Positions 44,785-56,815 of a DNA stretch of 58,430 nucleotides are shown here, one piece after another; the first letter of the stretch is position 1, and the number at the start of each line of letters is the position of its first letter. The stretch is from Gloeopeniophorella convolvens (taxonomy: Eukaryota > Basidiomycota > Agaricomycetes > Russulales), in the NCBI GenBank assembly GCA_022496205.1, contig WTXD01000104.1, positions 1 through 58,430 on the forward strand, given 5' to 3'. The translations under genes were made by a program, and so were the position numbers. The notes below the pieces were generated by a model, which had not been told where the DNA came from, made no database searches, and saw only the letters and a program-made list of their open reading frames with translations.

Positions 44785-45420
44785 ATGTCGTCCTGCCAGA
44801 TCAGCAACCCATTCCAGAACGCCCCGGGGCTGTTCATCTCCTCCCTGCCGAACCTGACCCACGCGCCTGCCGAGCCCGAAGCGTCCTCGGCCACGGCTGC
44901 ATGGCCGTCTGCCTCCTCCACAACATCCGCCACCTCCACCCCGAGCACCCCCAATTCGAGCACGCCCGCCTCTCCCCTGCGTTCCCTCGGTCCCGCATCG
45001 AGCATGACATCGCTTTCCTCCGCCGGCGCGGATCCCGCGTCTGACGAGGACGACTTCGCGCTCGACGTACCGCTTTTCCTCCCGGCCGACGCGCTCGACG
45101 CGCTGTTCCCCGAGAAGAAGCGCCGCCGGCGCGGCGCGCGGCGGCGCTTCCGCCAGCGCCAGCACATCCCTGCGCAGGAGGGCTACGTCGTCGGCCCGCG
45201 CGGCATGGAGATGCGCGGTCCCGCCTTGGCGCATGCACAGGCTCATGCGCACGCCTGCGCGCCTGCGCATCCGCACGTGCAGGCGTATGCGCAGATGCCG
45301 GTGCAGGCGCCCGGGCAGTGGGTGTGGCTCCCTGCTGCGCAGCCGCCGCCCCCGCCGCCGTACGGTAACGGGCCTGCGTACCACTCGAACGCGTACCCGC
45401 ACGGCTACTCCGCGTACTAG
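44785..45420 (+). CDS. Unknown low-complexity protein with basic patch
   Basis: Single-exon frame of 211 aa from MSSCQISNPFQNAPGLFISS. The N-terminal half is Ser/Thr/Ala/Pro-rich, then an acidic stretch (SDEDDFALDVPLFLPADALD), a strong basic patch (EKKRRRRGARRRFRQRQ) that could be a nuclear localisation signal, then an AHAQAHAHACAPAHPHVQAYAQ-like His/Ala region (residues about 150-172) and a Pro/Tyr-rich tail. Strong C/G bias in third positions supports coding on this strand. No family recognised. A longer antisense frame over it is a shadow of the GC-rich sequence. Confidence 0.55.
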   Translation: MSSCQISNPFQNAPGLFISSLPNLTHAPAEPEASSATAAWPSASSTTSATSTPSTPNSSTPASPLRSLGPASSMTSLSSAGADPASDEDDFALDVPLFLPADALDALFPEKKRRRRGARRRFRQRQHIPAQEGYVVGPRGMEMRGPALAHAQAHAHACAPAHPHVQAYAQMPVQAPGQWVWLPAAQPPPPPPYGNGPAYHSNAYPHGYSAY

Positions 45421-45439
45421 AGCGCGTCTGTGCGACGAA

Positions 45440-47680
45440 CCCTGGTCGACCGCTGATGCCCTCCTTCGCTGCTGCCGTATTAATTCCCGAGCGACCGGAG
45501 AATGCATCTACGAATCGCGCGGGCGGGCGCCTTCAATACCTTGTTACTCCGGATAAGTACCCTATGAACCCGCGGGACTGGCCCTCATGACTACATATGC
45601 AGAAGTATGCTTGTACCATAGATCCCGCCTCGTTACCCATGCACCTCCTTTCTGTATGTAAAGTTACGGTAGCCCTTGATTTCGCGGGGCTGCGATGACA
45701 CGGACAACGATTAAGTAGATTTCTTGGCTTACCGGGCGCAGCCCAGGTACCTGAAACGCAAGAGCCCGATATGATACAGAATCATAATTGACGGCATAAA
45801 TAGCCTTCATTTGAGCCAATCGAGGACGTGGCGTCTACCATAGCTGGGAACACCGTTCAAGTACTCACCGGTCGCGGCCCTGCGCGAGCGTTCGAGTGGC
45901 GTCCCGACGGGGGGTGTGCTGGCGTAATTGTGCCTGGGGCGAGCGTGCCTTGCGAGCGTGGGAAGCGTTCGTGGGTTGCAGAAGGAGGATCAGGGACACC
46001 AGCATCATCGGCGTTCGTAGTGTGTGACCAGCTGCAGCAGCGTACGTTAAGTCGGTGCACGTTTCAGCCGAAGAGGTAGATAGACACCAATATCGCGGAC
46101 TTGCGTTGATCACGTCGTCGTCGTCGGCCGCCGGGTTACACACAGACGGGCAGATGAAGGTAAGTTGGGTGCGGTCGCGCAGCTCGTGGGCTGTGTGTGC
46201 GTGTCACGCAGTGAATGCATGCATGTTTCTGTCTATTTGCAGACGAACAGACCCAGGCCCGTCTGTCAATCAGTCACGAGCGCGTGGCCGTTTTGGTGCT
46301 GCCAAGACGCTGCTGCGCGAGCGCGAGCACTGCCAACTGTGATCTATCAGCACTCCTGGTACCGCTGCATCTGGACGATCCTGCCAACCAATCCCGTGCT
46401 ATTATAATTCGTGTTGTACGTGACAGCTCCAGTCGCCGCGGGTGGCAGATGATGATTGGATCATCGTCGCAGACGAACCGGCCACCACTATTAGGCAAGC
46501 CGACTGGCTCCTGGGGCGGGGCAGTGCAGGTGCGCGTCTGCTCGTGGATCACGCACACGTCGGCGGCCAGTGTTCCACTCGTCTGCATCCGTGCGTGCCT
46601 AGTTCGAGAGCCCGTACACATCAACATCAGGCGCGCCTGGATGTGGAAGTATTGCGGAGTAGACGATTGAGGCGCTTCGCGAAGAGAAGACGTCCCGGCG
46701 CGCACGAAATATTCTGCCTTCGCTTTCTCGCGGTCCTGGCTCATAGAACGTTTCGCAGGAAAGGCAACACCAACGCGACCATCTCGGTGCTGCACCGGGG
46801 GCCGCTAGCCATGCAGAGGGACGGGCGAGGTGCTCCCGGTCGTGTGCATCATTTACCGGGGGTGCGTGGTGGCTGGCCCAACTACGGTTTCTCCGCCCCC
46901 GGATCGTGAAGGCGGCCGGCAGGATCAGAAACAGGAAAAGCGGCTGCTTGTATGCAAATCGGGTCCACCAACCGCATGGACAGTGAGCACGCCCCCCCGC
47001 CCACGTGGTGGTACCCGCCTCTCACGCAGCTGCGTGCCGAGTCTCGCACGCGCGCGCTCCAATGGACGATCACGACGCCCAGTCCAGTGGTCGGAAGCCT
47101 GAGGGGTTCTGGGCAACGCCTAAGATCCCCCAAAGTCCTCCTTCTGGTGTTCCTGCGTGATGCGAACGCGGCGGGGACTTGGACGAGTTCTATGTGTGTG
47201 TTTACAAACAATATAGCAAGTGGACGAAACAGGCAGCTGTATTCCCACGGAGAGTGAATCGGGTACGTCCTCAAATCGATCTTCTCCGGCAATCGCTATG
47301 GCTTGGCGGGCCGTGAAATTCAATTGTTGTTCTCGTCATTGCAAAGCGTGACAGTGCGGTGCACGCCAGCCAAGTCGATAACAGGACCCGTCCAACCTTG
47401 AAGGTTGTATGGGGCCCGCAAGACCGACGAACCAGAACAAGTTAGCGCAGACTCAGTAACGAAGACTTTAGCCCCATTCAGCCAGGCGGGGTGATCGGAG
47501 CCTGTCCGGTGGATTGTTGGACGGCAGCCCACCCGGGTATACATATCACCTTCTATTCTACCTAGTGCACGTTGTTCTCGCTCACATCACTTCCTGTCCT
47601 TTCATTCAAGAACGCGCCATTCTTGGGCCCGCTCCAGCCCCAGCCCCCCCGCCCTCCCCCGCCGCTATTGGGCTGTCGCT
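45440..47680. other. No confident gene; coding-like traces at 46230-46900
   Basis: The plus strand between 46230 and 46900 has several intron-like boundaries and a phrase LSALLVPLHLDDPANQ that looks coding, but no consistent gene model or family emerged. On the minus strand near 45860-46010 there is a signal-peptide-like MMLVSLILLLQPTNASHA. Nothing firm at 47100-47680. Confidence 0.35.
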
Positions 47681-47683
47681 AAC

Positions 47684-49115
47684 ATGTCAAACCCGGGAGA
47701 GCAGTTCTTTCTCGACATCATCTACACGCAGTTCAGGAATGGTATCCTCAACAACCTTTTCACGGGCATAGCCTACGGTAAGCCAGTCCCGCAAAAACGG
47801 CGCTCGCCCGCAGTGAAGACTGAACGCCTCGGGCAGGGATGTATCTCGCGCTCTATCTCGTCTCGACGCGGATTCTGCTGTGCGTGCGGCGTTTGCGATG
47901 GCTCTGTACGCGTGCTGACCGAATTTTTGCAGCTCCAAGGGCTCGCTGATGGCATCGCGGCCGCACATGTTTATCTTCGGGACCACGACACTTATTTTCG
48001 TGCTGGCGACCACGGCGATTATCCTCGGGCCCGGGCTGACGCTGCAAGCAATCCCTGCCATTATCGACGCCATTGACCCCACGGCGCACGTCGGCTATTC
48101 GGCGCACAAGCTTGACACTATCACTGGTGTCTTCGCCTTCATCACACGGATAAATGTACGTCTCTGCCCTCTCGCCTGTCGTAGCACCTCGGTAACATGA
48201 AGCGGCACAAGCCCATCCTCAGCGACGTCGTGTGCGCATGGAGAGCGATAGTTTTATGGAAGTGGGACAGGAAGATTATTGTCATCCTCACGCTTTGCAT
48301 CCTCGGGAGCCTAGGTGCGTGCCGACTGTTTGCAGAGAAGTGAAGGGGAACTGACACCAGACGCTGCTTGCAGCTGCCGCTGGATACGATCTCAAGCTGG
48401 CCCTTCAAACTCATCCGGGGACGCAAGACGAGGCGGGTCTCGAAAATGGAAAAGTTGCAATGATCGTTGTTGGCCCGATGCTCGGGACGAACGTTTTGTC
48501 GACAGCGCTCATCGGATGGAAAGCATGGTGCGTTCCGTCGAATTTCGTGTTTCTCGACTATCTTAAGGCGTCTCTAGGGAGTATCGTCGAACCATGGGCA
48601 GGCATCTACAGGAGGGGAGTCCCTCAGGGCGCGTTGGGAAAGTCCTAGGCCTTCTGATCGAGTCTGGCTTGGTTTATTGTCTCCTATGGGTGAGGAAGGT
48701 CTTTTTCCAGACTAGAAATAGGCCGCTCATGGGCGCCCGCGACAGATGTTCTACGTCCTGAGCGCGTTCAAAGTCCTTCCCGGTGCTGGTTCATACATCT
48801 ACAACGTTGTCATGCTCTACGTCTCGGTGCGTCTCTCCAGCGGCACATGATTCCACCGGAGATCCTGATATTGATTTCCACCGTCAGTGCATGTACCCGG
48901 CGGTCATCATCATCATCGTGTGCTTGCAAATCGGACAACGGACATATTTTGCCGACGAGCCGGTGGTGGCTTCGAATGGAGTTCTGACTACCGTTTACTT
49001 CTCTCCCGGCGAGAGCGCAACGAGCGGGAGCAGTGAGCCACGGACATTCATAAGCTCTGATGGAGGGAGGTACGAGGCGATAGAACTACGAGCGATGGGA
49101 AACAAGCAGACATAA
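47684..49115 (+). CDS. Seven-TM protein, tandem array member 1
   Basis: Eight exons in phase: 47684-47777, 47837-47879, 47933-48155, 48212-48314, 48374-48527, 48578-48689, 48746-48826, 48888-49115 (345 aa). N-terminal signature YTQFRNGILNNLFTGIAYG leads into TM1; others are MFIFGTTTLIFVLATTAIIL, a pair around VVCAWRAIVLWKWDRKIIVI, AMIVVGPMLGTNVLSTALI, LLIESGLVYCLLWMFYVLS and YNVVMLYVSCMYPAVIIIIV. The tail is short and polar (GESATSGSSEPRTFISSDGG). This is an Agaricomycete-expanded orphan membrane family; no ligand or reaction is known to me. Copies 2 and 3 lie downstream on the same strand. Confidence 0.85.
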
Positions 49116-50357
49116 CGGCAAGACACTGACGAAACGAACTTGGACGACGAGAGACGCTAGATATCCTAGAGCATATAGTGCTTCGATCGTACTGTACTAC
49201 CATACTTCGCATATACCGACCAACAGCAATTGAATAGACATCGTATCTTGGTGTATTAGCCCCCCGTCATGATTTACTACAATTACTTTGCATTTTCGAG
49301 AGCGATCGCTATGACGTTCGCGTTGAAGAAAAAGGTGCCGAGAAGCCGTGCCAGCGAAGTGGCCGGCAGATACCGAAGCTGAGTCATCACTGAGATCTCG
49401 TCGGACTGTATGCAATTGTGTGTTGATCGGCCCACTGGTGTTGGGCTACTCCTTCTCTCGAAGATCCATAGAAGTTCTTCTACTCCCTCAACACATCCAA
49501 TTCTACACAACGGTCCGTCAATTAAGAATTCGTAGCTGAAACACTTGTCGTATCCATTACACGGGAACAGTACCCCCCTACCATCGAATAAGCCTCCACA
49601 ACGCAATCAGTGTTTACAGTCTACCTCTGAACGACGCCCCATGACACGCGCAGCACCCTCGGGTCACCAACGTTACACGACTGCATCCCTCGGGCCGAAT
49701 ACAAGGGCCAGCAACATTTTTCCACCACGTACTCTGTGAACAATGTTCCAATGCAAGTCCTCAATAGACATAGTCAGAAGCAGGACCAGGGCCCTTCGAA
49801 TTCTGATCTCCGCGGTGTCCGTGAGGCTTTTCTAAAATCTCGGCGGCGTACTGTATGGCTGCGCACGAATCAAGGTTCTCTGGCCATGTGATCAGTGCTC
49901 ACCTGGTCGCGGATCCAAAAGGGGTGTATACATAGACTATCTGACAGCGCATCCCCACCCTCATTCCCACCAGGCTCGCTGGCGCCATCCGCCGAAGGTA
50001 GGCTCCTCACTCGAAATGTAGGCTCAGACCACACAGCACTCATCGATTTGTTTCCAGAAACCAAACCTTGTTGTTCGTGTTTCAGATCGCATTGTATGCT
50101 GGCATTTGTCGCCAGGCTTGTGCGTCGCATCTGCTGGCTGCAGTCGCGCGCACTGCTTCTTGTGGGCGGGATCATCGCCCGAGCTGAGGTATCCAGGCGG
50201 GTGTGGCAGTTCCCACGCGGGGGGATGATCTTCGGCAGTCGCGCCGGCGACGGTCCTTCGAGACGAGAATGTACGAGCCTGTCAGTCCTTGGCAGGACAC
50301 GGCGCACCCTGTGCCCCTGTACGTGCGCTTCTTTGATCGGGGTGGCGTTGGAGGGTG

Positions 50358-50363
50358 TATATA
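50358..50363 (+). promoter_or_regulatory. TATA box of array member 2
   Basis: TATATA within GGTGTATATACCCC, 77-82 bp upstream of the ATG at 50440. Confidence 0.55.
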
Positions 50364-50439
50364 CCCCATGACGTGCCTGGGGTGTGCGCCATTCTCTCTT
50401 CGACTCTTCACGCTTTTTCATTATTTGTAATTTCCTGCG

Positions 50440-51871
50440 ATGTCCACGTCTGAGGCTGCCGCGCTGGAGGAGTACATCTACTCCCAGTTCCGGAATGGCA
50501 TATTCTATAACCTCTCGACTGGGATCGTCTATGGTGAGTGTTGATGTCTACATCTGGGATACGGCATTCTGCGCAGGCTTTCGCTGATCTGTATTCGGTA
50601 GGGATGTATTTCGCGATGTACTGGATCTCTGTCAGCGTGCTTCTGTGCGTAGCTATACGCTGCTCTCTTGGAAATACTGACGCGTCGGACGCGTCCCGTA
50701 GCGCCAACGGTCCTCTGAGCAGGTCTCGGGCGAACACTTTTATGTTCTGTATCACGACTCTTATGTTTGTCTTGGGGACGGTGGCAATAGTTCTTGGGCC
50801 TGGGTTGACGTTACAAATCATTCCTGGCGTCATTAGAGACTTCGACTCGTCCTTCACCGGCGGGTGGTCGAACCACACGATCGATACCGTTACTTCTATC
50901 TTTGCGGTCCTCATACGGTTCAATGTGAGCTCTCCTCTGGATCCGTTCCGCGAGTGCGTGGCTGACTCTGTTCAGCCTATTCTCAGTGACCTCGTCTGTG
51001 CGTGGCGCGCCGTCGTGCTGTGGAGGTGGGACGGGAAGGTCTTGCTCATACTCGGGACTTGCATCCTGGGGACCCTTGGTACGTACTGCCGTGCTACTTC
51101 ATGGAGATGAATTTCTGACCACACCTGCAGTCGCCGCGGGAATCGATCTCAAGCTTGCCCTCGAAGTCCACCCAGGCACCGGGGATGAGCGCGGCTTGCA
51201 GCAGGGGACGGTCGCGATGGTGATCGTGGCACCGATGCTCGGCACGAACATCCTGTCGACCTCTCTCATCGCCTGGAAGGCGTGGTAAGTCTACTCTCTT
51301 AGTACTTGTCGCGGGTCTCACGCGGGTGGATCAGGGAGTATCGCCGGCACGTCCGAGCGAACCTCAGGCATGGTAGTCCTTCCCAGCGTGTCGAGAAGGT
51401 GCTCGCGCTCCTCATCGAGTCCGGATTCCTGTACTGCTTACTTTGGGTGACTATCCGCCTCCTCCCTGCACCGCAAAAATACCATTCTGAACGCTTCCGT
51501 GACAGATACTTTATCTCTTGACCGCCTTCAAGGTGCTTCCCGGTTCCGGTTCGTATATCGTGAGCGTGTTCATGCTCTATTTTTCGGTGAGCTCTTTGAC
51601 GGCCGTAATTTCCTCCGACACCGTCGCTGACGTATGTTCCCAGTGTATGTACCCAACAATCATCACGATCATCGTGTGCCTGCAAGCGCGCAGCAGCTAT
51701 GAGGCCTACTCAGACATCGCTGTTCCCTCGAACCAAGTAGTCCTTACGACCGTGCACTTTGCAGCCATCGGGAGCATTTCAAGTACTCACCTGGAGACGA
51801 TCTCGGAGGAGGGGCAACCCATGAATGACATTCACGAGCGCAGTTTCAGGGGAGAGGGATTGGCTTGGTAG
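50440..51871 (+). CDS. Seven-TM protein, tandem array member 2
   Basis: Eight exons in phase: 50440-50533, 50602-50644, 50702-50924, 50976-51078, 51131-51284, 51335-51446, 51506-51586, 51644-51871. Every exon has exactly the length of its counterpart in member 1, giving again 345 aa. Signature YSQFRNGIFYNLSTGIVYG, then FMFCITTLMFVLGTVAIVLG, DLVCAWRAVVLWRWDGKVLL, AMVIVAPMLGTNILSTSLIA, LLIESGFLYCLLWILYLLTA and VFMLYFSCMYPTIITIIVCL. Closer in sequence to member 3 than to member 1. Tail ends EGQPMNDIHERSFRGEG. Confidence 0.88.
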
Positions 51872-53021
51872 AAGGGATAGGAGGCATGATCTTTCTTGGA
51901 ATCTTGGAAACTTAGCTGTGCGTTAGGTGCTTCTCTTTTTGCGTCCTTGATGGTTCACAAAATGCTGCATTCTGCAGGCGGCAGCAGGTCGGCAGCGGGG
52001 ATTAGACACGCGTTGGTGCTGAGTTTCTTCTCTTGCGGATTCAGACTTACAAGATGCACTTTCATCTTCCATTCTATGCACAGGTATGTCAATTGAGAAC
52101 TCGTGGGTGAAACATCTGATGGACTCATTGTACGAGAACAGCATCCAGCGCGCCGTCGACCCCATTGGCTCACTCGTATGCGTTCGAGCGACATTCCGTG
52201 ACACTTGTAGCACATCTTGGCTATCGACGTTATATCAGGACCCCTTCATGAATGAATCCAGGGCTTGAGACTTTCCCTCGGGTATTTTTCAAGGCGTTTT
52301 GTGTGAATATCCCGCAACTCCGACTAAACCTGCATCACCAAACGCAGGTCTCGAATTCTGATCTCCGCGGAGTTTGCAGGGCTCCATTCGAATGACTTGC
52401 GTCTCTATTGCCATGCGGGGCCTCGATATGTTGAGGTGCTCGACTGGCCGTGAATCTAAATGTGTGCGTAGACCATCTGACAGCTCGTTCTCACCCCGCT
52501 GACTCCACCCCCCGGGTTTGTTACCGTTTATATAGGGCACGGCCCCACAACACAGTGACAGCGCGCGCCGGTTTCTGTCTGGAAACATAGGCTATTCATG
52601 TCTCAGATGGAGTTCTGTACCGCTCGTCGTCAAGCTCGTGGATCCATCTCCCGGCTGCAATTGTGCGTGCTGATCTCTCGGGGCGGCGTTATCGCGCGCG
52701 GAGAGGTATCCATGCAGATTTCCCACGTGGGGCGTGAGGATCCTCTGCGGTCGTGATGGCTCCTTCCCGTACAGGTTTTGCCGCTCTGGGGATTCTCGCC
52801 GCTGGGCGTCCTCTGGGTGGGAATTCAGGGGCCTGTCAGCTCTAGAAGGTACGTACGTCTCCGACGTACCCAAAAGGTTTTATGCTCCCCGTAGGAGCAC
52901 TTGCCATCCGTGATCGGGATAGCCTTTGGTATGTATATGTATACTCACTGGTGTTCTTGGCGAGCCGGGAACCCCATTCTTGTGCTCTCTTCAGGGTCTT
53001 GTCAAGTCGTGGTTCCTCATT

Positions 53022-54457
53022 ATGTCGGATCCAGCAGCAGAAGTAGAGTACTACCTCTACACTCAGTTCCGAAATGGTGTAGTTTTCAACCTCTCCGCAG
53101 GAATTCTCTATGGTGAGGCTTGACGCACCCCTGCATGTCGTCGTGGCAGCTCGAGCTGATCCGCTTTCTGTAGGAATGTACTTTGCAATGTACTTCGTCT
53201 CAGTTCGGGTGCTCCTGTGCGTTGGCGCTGTCTGCCTTTTCGTCGGTGCTGCTCAGTACACTGATTGGTGACATGTAGCTCCTATGGGCCGCTGAGGAAG
53301 TCTCGTGCCAACATCTTCATGTTCTGCATCACCACCTCCATGTTCATTTCAGGGACTGTGGCAATTGTTCTCGGATCTGGATTGATATCTCAGTCCGTTC
53401 CTTTCATCCTTCAAGACATCGACCCTTCATTTGGGGCTTGGTCGGATCGCACCACAGATACTGTTACTGACATCTTTGCGGTCATCACGCGGCTGAACGT
53501 CAGCGCTTCTGTCTGTCTACCTCTCGATTGAGTAGCTGACGTTGTGCAGCCTATTCTTAGCGACATCGTTTGTGCATGGCGCGCTGTCGTTATATGGAGG
53601 TGGGACCGCAGGGTCATACTCATACTTACGACTTGCATCCTGGGGACGCTCGGTGCGCATGACGCACCATCCCCACGAAGCCGTATCTGATGAACATCTT
53701 AGCCGCCGCGGGATACGATCTGAAGCTTGCTATTGAAGTCCACCCGGGGTCCCAGGACGAGCAAGGCTTGCAAGAGGGGACAGTCGCGTTGGTAATCGTA
53801 GGGCCGATGCTAGGCACAAACTTGCTGTCAACGTCTCTGATTGCTTGGAAAGCATGGTAAGCCCGCCTTGACCTGCGTTTCTCCAGTTCTCCCCGATCTC
53901 ATCGACTATGGCTAGGGAGTACCGCCAACATGTGCGGGCGCATCTTCGACTCGGGAGCCCTTCCCAGCGTGTCGAGAAGCTTCTCGCGCTCCTCATCGAG
54001 TCTGGGTTCATATACTGCCTCATATGGGTAATGAATATTTAAATAATTCTCCGGGGTAGAGCCATTCACTCAACGTTTCTTTGGTAGATAATCTACCTTT
54101 TGACTGCATTCGGAGTGCTTCCCGGTTCGGGGTCATACATCGTGAACATCTTCATGCTCTACCTCTCGGTGAGCCGTCCACGTTCGGACTTCCACACGCC
54201 GTCTCTAACGAGGCCTATAGTGCATGTACCCGACGGCCATCACGATTATAGTGTGTTTGCAGTCACGCATCCGCACTGACAGCGAGGCCCACTCCGCACC
54301 CGTGATACCATCGCGTCAAGCAGTCCTCACCACCGTGCACTTCGCACCTGCTGGGAGTGCTCCGAGCACCCGTCCAGGTACCTTGGTCTCGGAGGAAGGG
54401 AAAATCAGGAATGTTGGCTTTCATGAGCGCAACTCCGGACGAGGAAGTCTGGTTTGA
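53022..54457 (+). CDS. Seven-TM protein, tandem array member 3
   Basis: Eight exons in phase: 53022-53112, 53174-53216, 53279-53498, 53550-53652, 53703-53856, 53916-54027, 54088-54168, 54221-54457 (346 aa). Relative to members 1 and 2, exons 1 and 3 are each one codon shorter and exon 8 three codons longer; all others are identical in length. Signature YTQFRNGVVFNLSAGILYG; the PSQRVEKLLALLIESGFIYC block is almost the same as in member 2. The upstream region shares a 20-bp exact match with that of member 2. Confidence 0.88.
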
Positions 54458-54499
54458 GGAGGCAGCACAATCTTTCTTGGAAATTTCTTGGTGAGTCAT

Positions 54500-56140
54500 C
54501 ACGTTCACGATGGCGCGTAATCCAGGCTGCGCTGCACATTCGATTTCTCACACCCTTTATTATAGGCAGTGGCTTCACTTGCATGGGGAAGGCAATATTA
54601 CCTGGACCCAGAGTCGCTGGTCCACACTCCTCTATTCGCCTCTTGATTTTTACGACGTACAGGTCTGCACTTTCGGGAATCGGGATGGCATGATGACCCA
54701 GAGCCGAAGCAAACCGCGGATTTGGACTTTACTCTCACTTTGGACAGTCGATGCAGACCGTGATGAACAAAGGCTCGCCGACACGACCGCGCATGTTGCT
54801 ACCGACCCTGAGCGCTGATGTGCAGTATGTGAACCAAAGGTGTCGTAGCTACAATACCCAATACCCATCTTCACACGATTGTCATTCAAACATCTCATCA
54901 CGCGCAGCACTAGTAGATACTTAACCCGGAAATTTAAATAGATGCAAGCGCGGAGACTCGGTCCGGGTGCCAGCACGGTACAGAGGGTTGCCACGGTTCA
55001 CTAGCGCCGGTATCACCGTGTTTCGTTATGCTCCGACCATCAAGATTTTGGCTGATACTCGGACGATGTATGTTGTCCATTCGGTCACATTGATGCTGAA
55101 CATCGCCTAGGAAGCCACACAACTAGGTGCGATGATCATGTGTTCACTCATAAGTGCGGAATGGCTGCGTACCCCTTAGTTTCTCTCACGCTGGGTCCTT
55201 TGCGGACGGTGCTGGTGATCTGAGCATATCTGCATCATAAGGTGAGTTTTGCGGTTAGCTGTGCCCTGGGGTGGACACTTTATCCTTCATCAACTTCGGT
55301 AACAAATCGTCAGCCAGAGTCTCACAAATGCCCTCCTCCTTCTGCTACCGTGCACTCACTACGAGCGAGCCCGCGGTTGTCGGTATCATGCGCCCGGCCT
55401 CTGCATTGCAGGACTCCATCCTAACCCATTGCACGCGTCCCGTGAGAGACCATGCTCGCGGGTGTGGTTCTCGCCATCTTCCCTGATCGAAGCCCTGGGT
55501 TAGCCACTTAAGCTCCAAGCCTCTTCTCCTTCAATGCACAATTATGGCTCTACTCTCCCATGATTCGCAAGGGTCAACACAGTTTGTGCCTTGCTGCGTG
55601 AGAGCCGCCGAAAGGCATGGTGTCTTGCTGCGCTCCGCCGAGATGTTCAAGATATCCAAGATAGTTATGGATGGTACAGACGAGCTTTGTGTCCTGTGCT
55701 TTCCCCTTGACTTTGGTCCTTCCCCGGCATATCCGGACAGCTTCTACGCTCCCACGTACCTTGCAGGCCAAGAATCTTGTAAATCCGGCTTCAGGGTACC
55801 TCTGCGGAATTGCTTCACCCTGACCCTGGCTTAGGAAGACCTGCATAGTCTCACTCAGGCGTAGATAGAACCTAATTGAGGGCCTGGTGAATTCATTACA
55901 TCATCATCTTAGCTGCCGCTTTCATAATTCATCATCAAGCAAACTGTCGATGCCACTCAGCTAGGCACAAGGTATTGATCCTGCCACTTTCTTCCCTAAC
56001 TTCATGGCGGCGGCTACCCCGGATCGCACGTCCTTGGCACGCTCGGGCCTGAGCAGTGATTACGATGGCGAAAGCATAAAACGGCCTCTGCGTCGTGGTT
56101 ACCTTCCAGTGCCGAAGCCTAACCCGCTACAGCCTATTCC
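54500..56140. other. No supportable gene
   Basis: Open frames here (for example 55544-55834) are short and lack any recognised motif or splice partner. Confidence 0.45.
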
Positions 56141-56147
56141 CACTGAG

Positions 56148-56393
56148 ATGCGCTCCTTCATTGCCCTCCTCATCGCATCCTTCGCTATGATGGCTTTGGC
56201 CGCGCCTGTTGCCTCTGAAGGCATGTGTTATCTTGCGCATGATTGTATCGCGTCATGAACACTCACCACGTGCTCCTCTGCAGTTTCCGATATCAGCGAA
56301 CCGGGTTTCTTCGGTGCTGTTGCGAGGGACGTCGACATCAGCGAACCAGGTTTCTTTGGTGCTACTGCAAGGGATGTCAGCTCGGAGGAGTAG
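56148..56393 (+). CDS. 60-aa secreted protein with two 15-residue repeats
   Basis: Exon 1 56148-56220 encodes a signal peptide (RSFIALLIASFAMMALAAP); exon 2 56284-56393 encodes the rest. The mature part is two tandem copies, DISEPGFFGAVARDV and DISEPGFFGATARDV, then SSEE and a stop. The repeats differ at several third codon positions but by only one amino acid, which points to selection on the peptide. No Cys and no dibasic Kex2 site. The first intron would start with GC (GAAG|GCATGT) and end CTGCAG; a GT alternative four bases further (ATGT|GTTATC) also keeps phase and would add three residues. An upstream in-frame ATG at 56004 would hide the signal peptide, so I prefer 56148. Function unknown; repeat-peptide precursor or small effector are possible. 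Confidence 0.62.
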
Positions 56394-56815
56394 AGATCCC
56401 ACAATGGCCATCCTCCAGGCGCGAAGGTATACCAAGACTCCTTCCCAGCATGATCCGTGAGGGGATTAGGGTGTCGGCTGGATGGCCTAGATTCGGGACA
56501 GGAGGTAGATGTTGTATGATAGAGACGTGGCGTGACGAAATATGCGTTTATACAGTCGAGAAACCTGGAAAAGAGCTCCGAGATACGGTGCCCATGTTGA
56601 AGTAGCGAAAGATGGCCTTGTGAACCACCAGTGCAGGCTGAGCTGAAGTTCAGTTCGAGAAGTCCCGCTGATCTGCAATGCACGTTCAGTGAAGGTATGA
56701 AGCTTCAGTTTAAGCCCCGAGGCTGACTCGGAAGCGGTGAAAGCTTGAACGGCAATCACCCTTTCGAGATCTCAAATGTGCGGCAATCGCCGCGAAAGCG
56801 TAATCAGAGCTCATA

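Larger units (their letters stand above)
49796..54457 (+). repeat. Tandem segmental duplication covering promoters and genes of members 2 and 3
   Basis: An exact 20-bp match (TCGAATTCTGATCTCCGCGG) lies at 49796-49815 and 52351-52370, 644 and 671 bp before the two start codons. Further shared blocks with GAGAGGTATCCA-type words and GCCTGTCAGT/C follow in the same order. The unit is about 2.6 kb. The 3' flank of member 1 (49505-49565) also resembles that of member 2 (52080-52145), so all three units descend from one module. Confidence 0.75.

Noticed and set aside
44467..45507. 346-aa minus-strand open frame
   Set aside because: Arg-rich shadow of the GC-rich plus-strand gene at 44785-45420; no domain, and third-position C/G bias supports the plus strand.
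46274..46909. Frames of 155-173 aa on both strands
   Set aside because: No motif, no consistent exon model and mutual overlap; noted only as coding-like traces.
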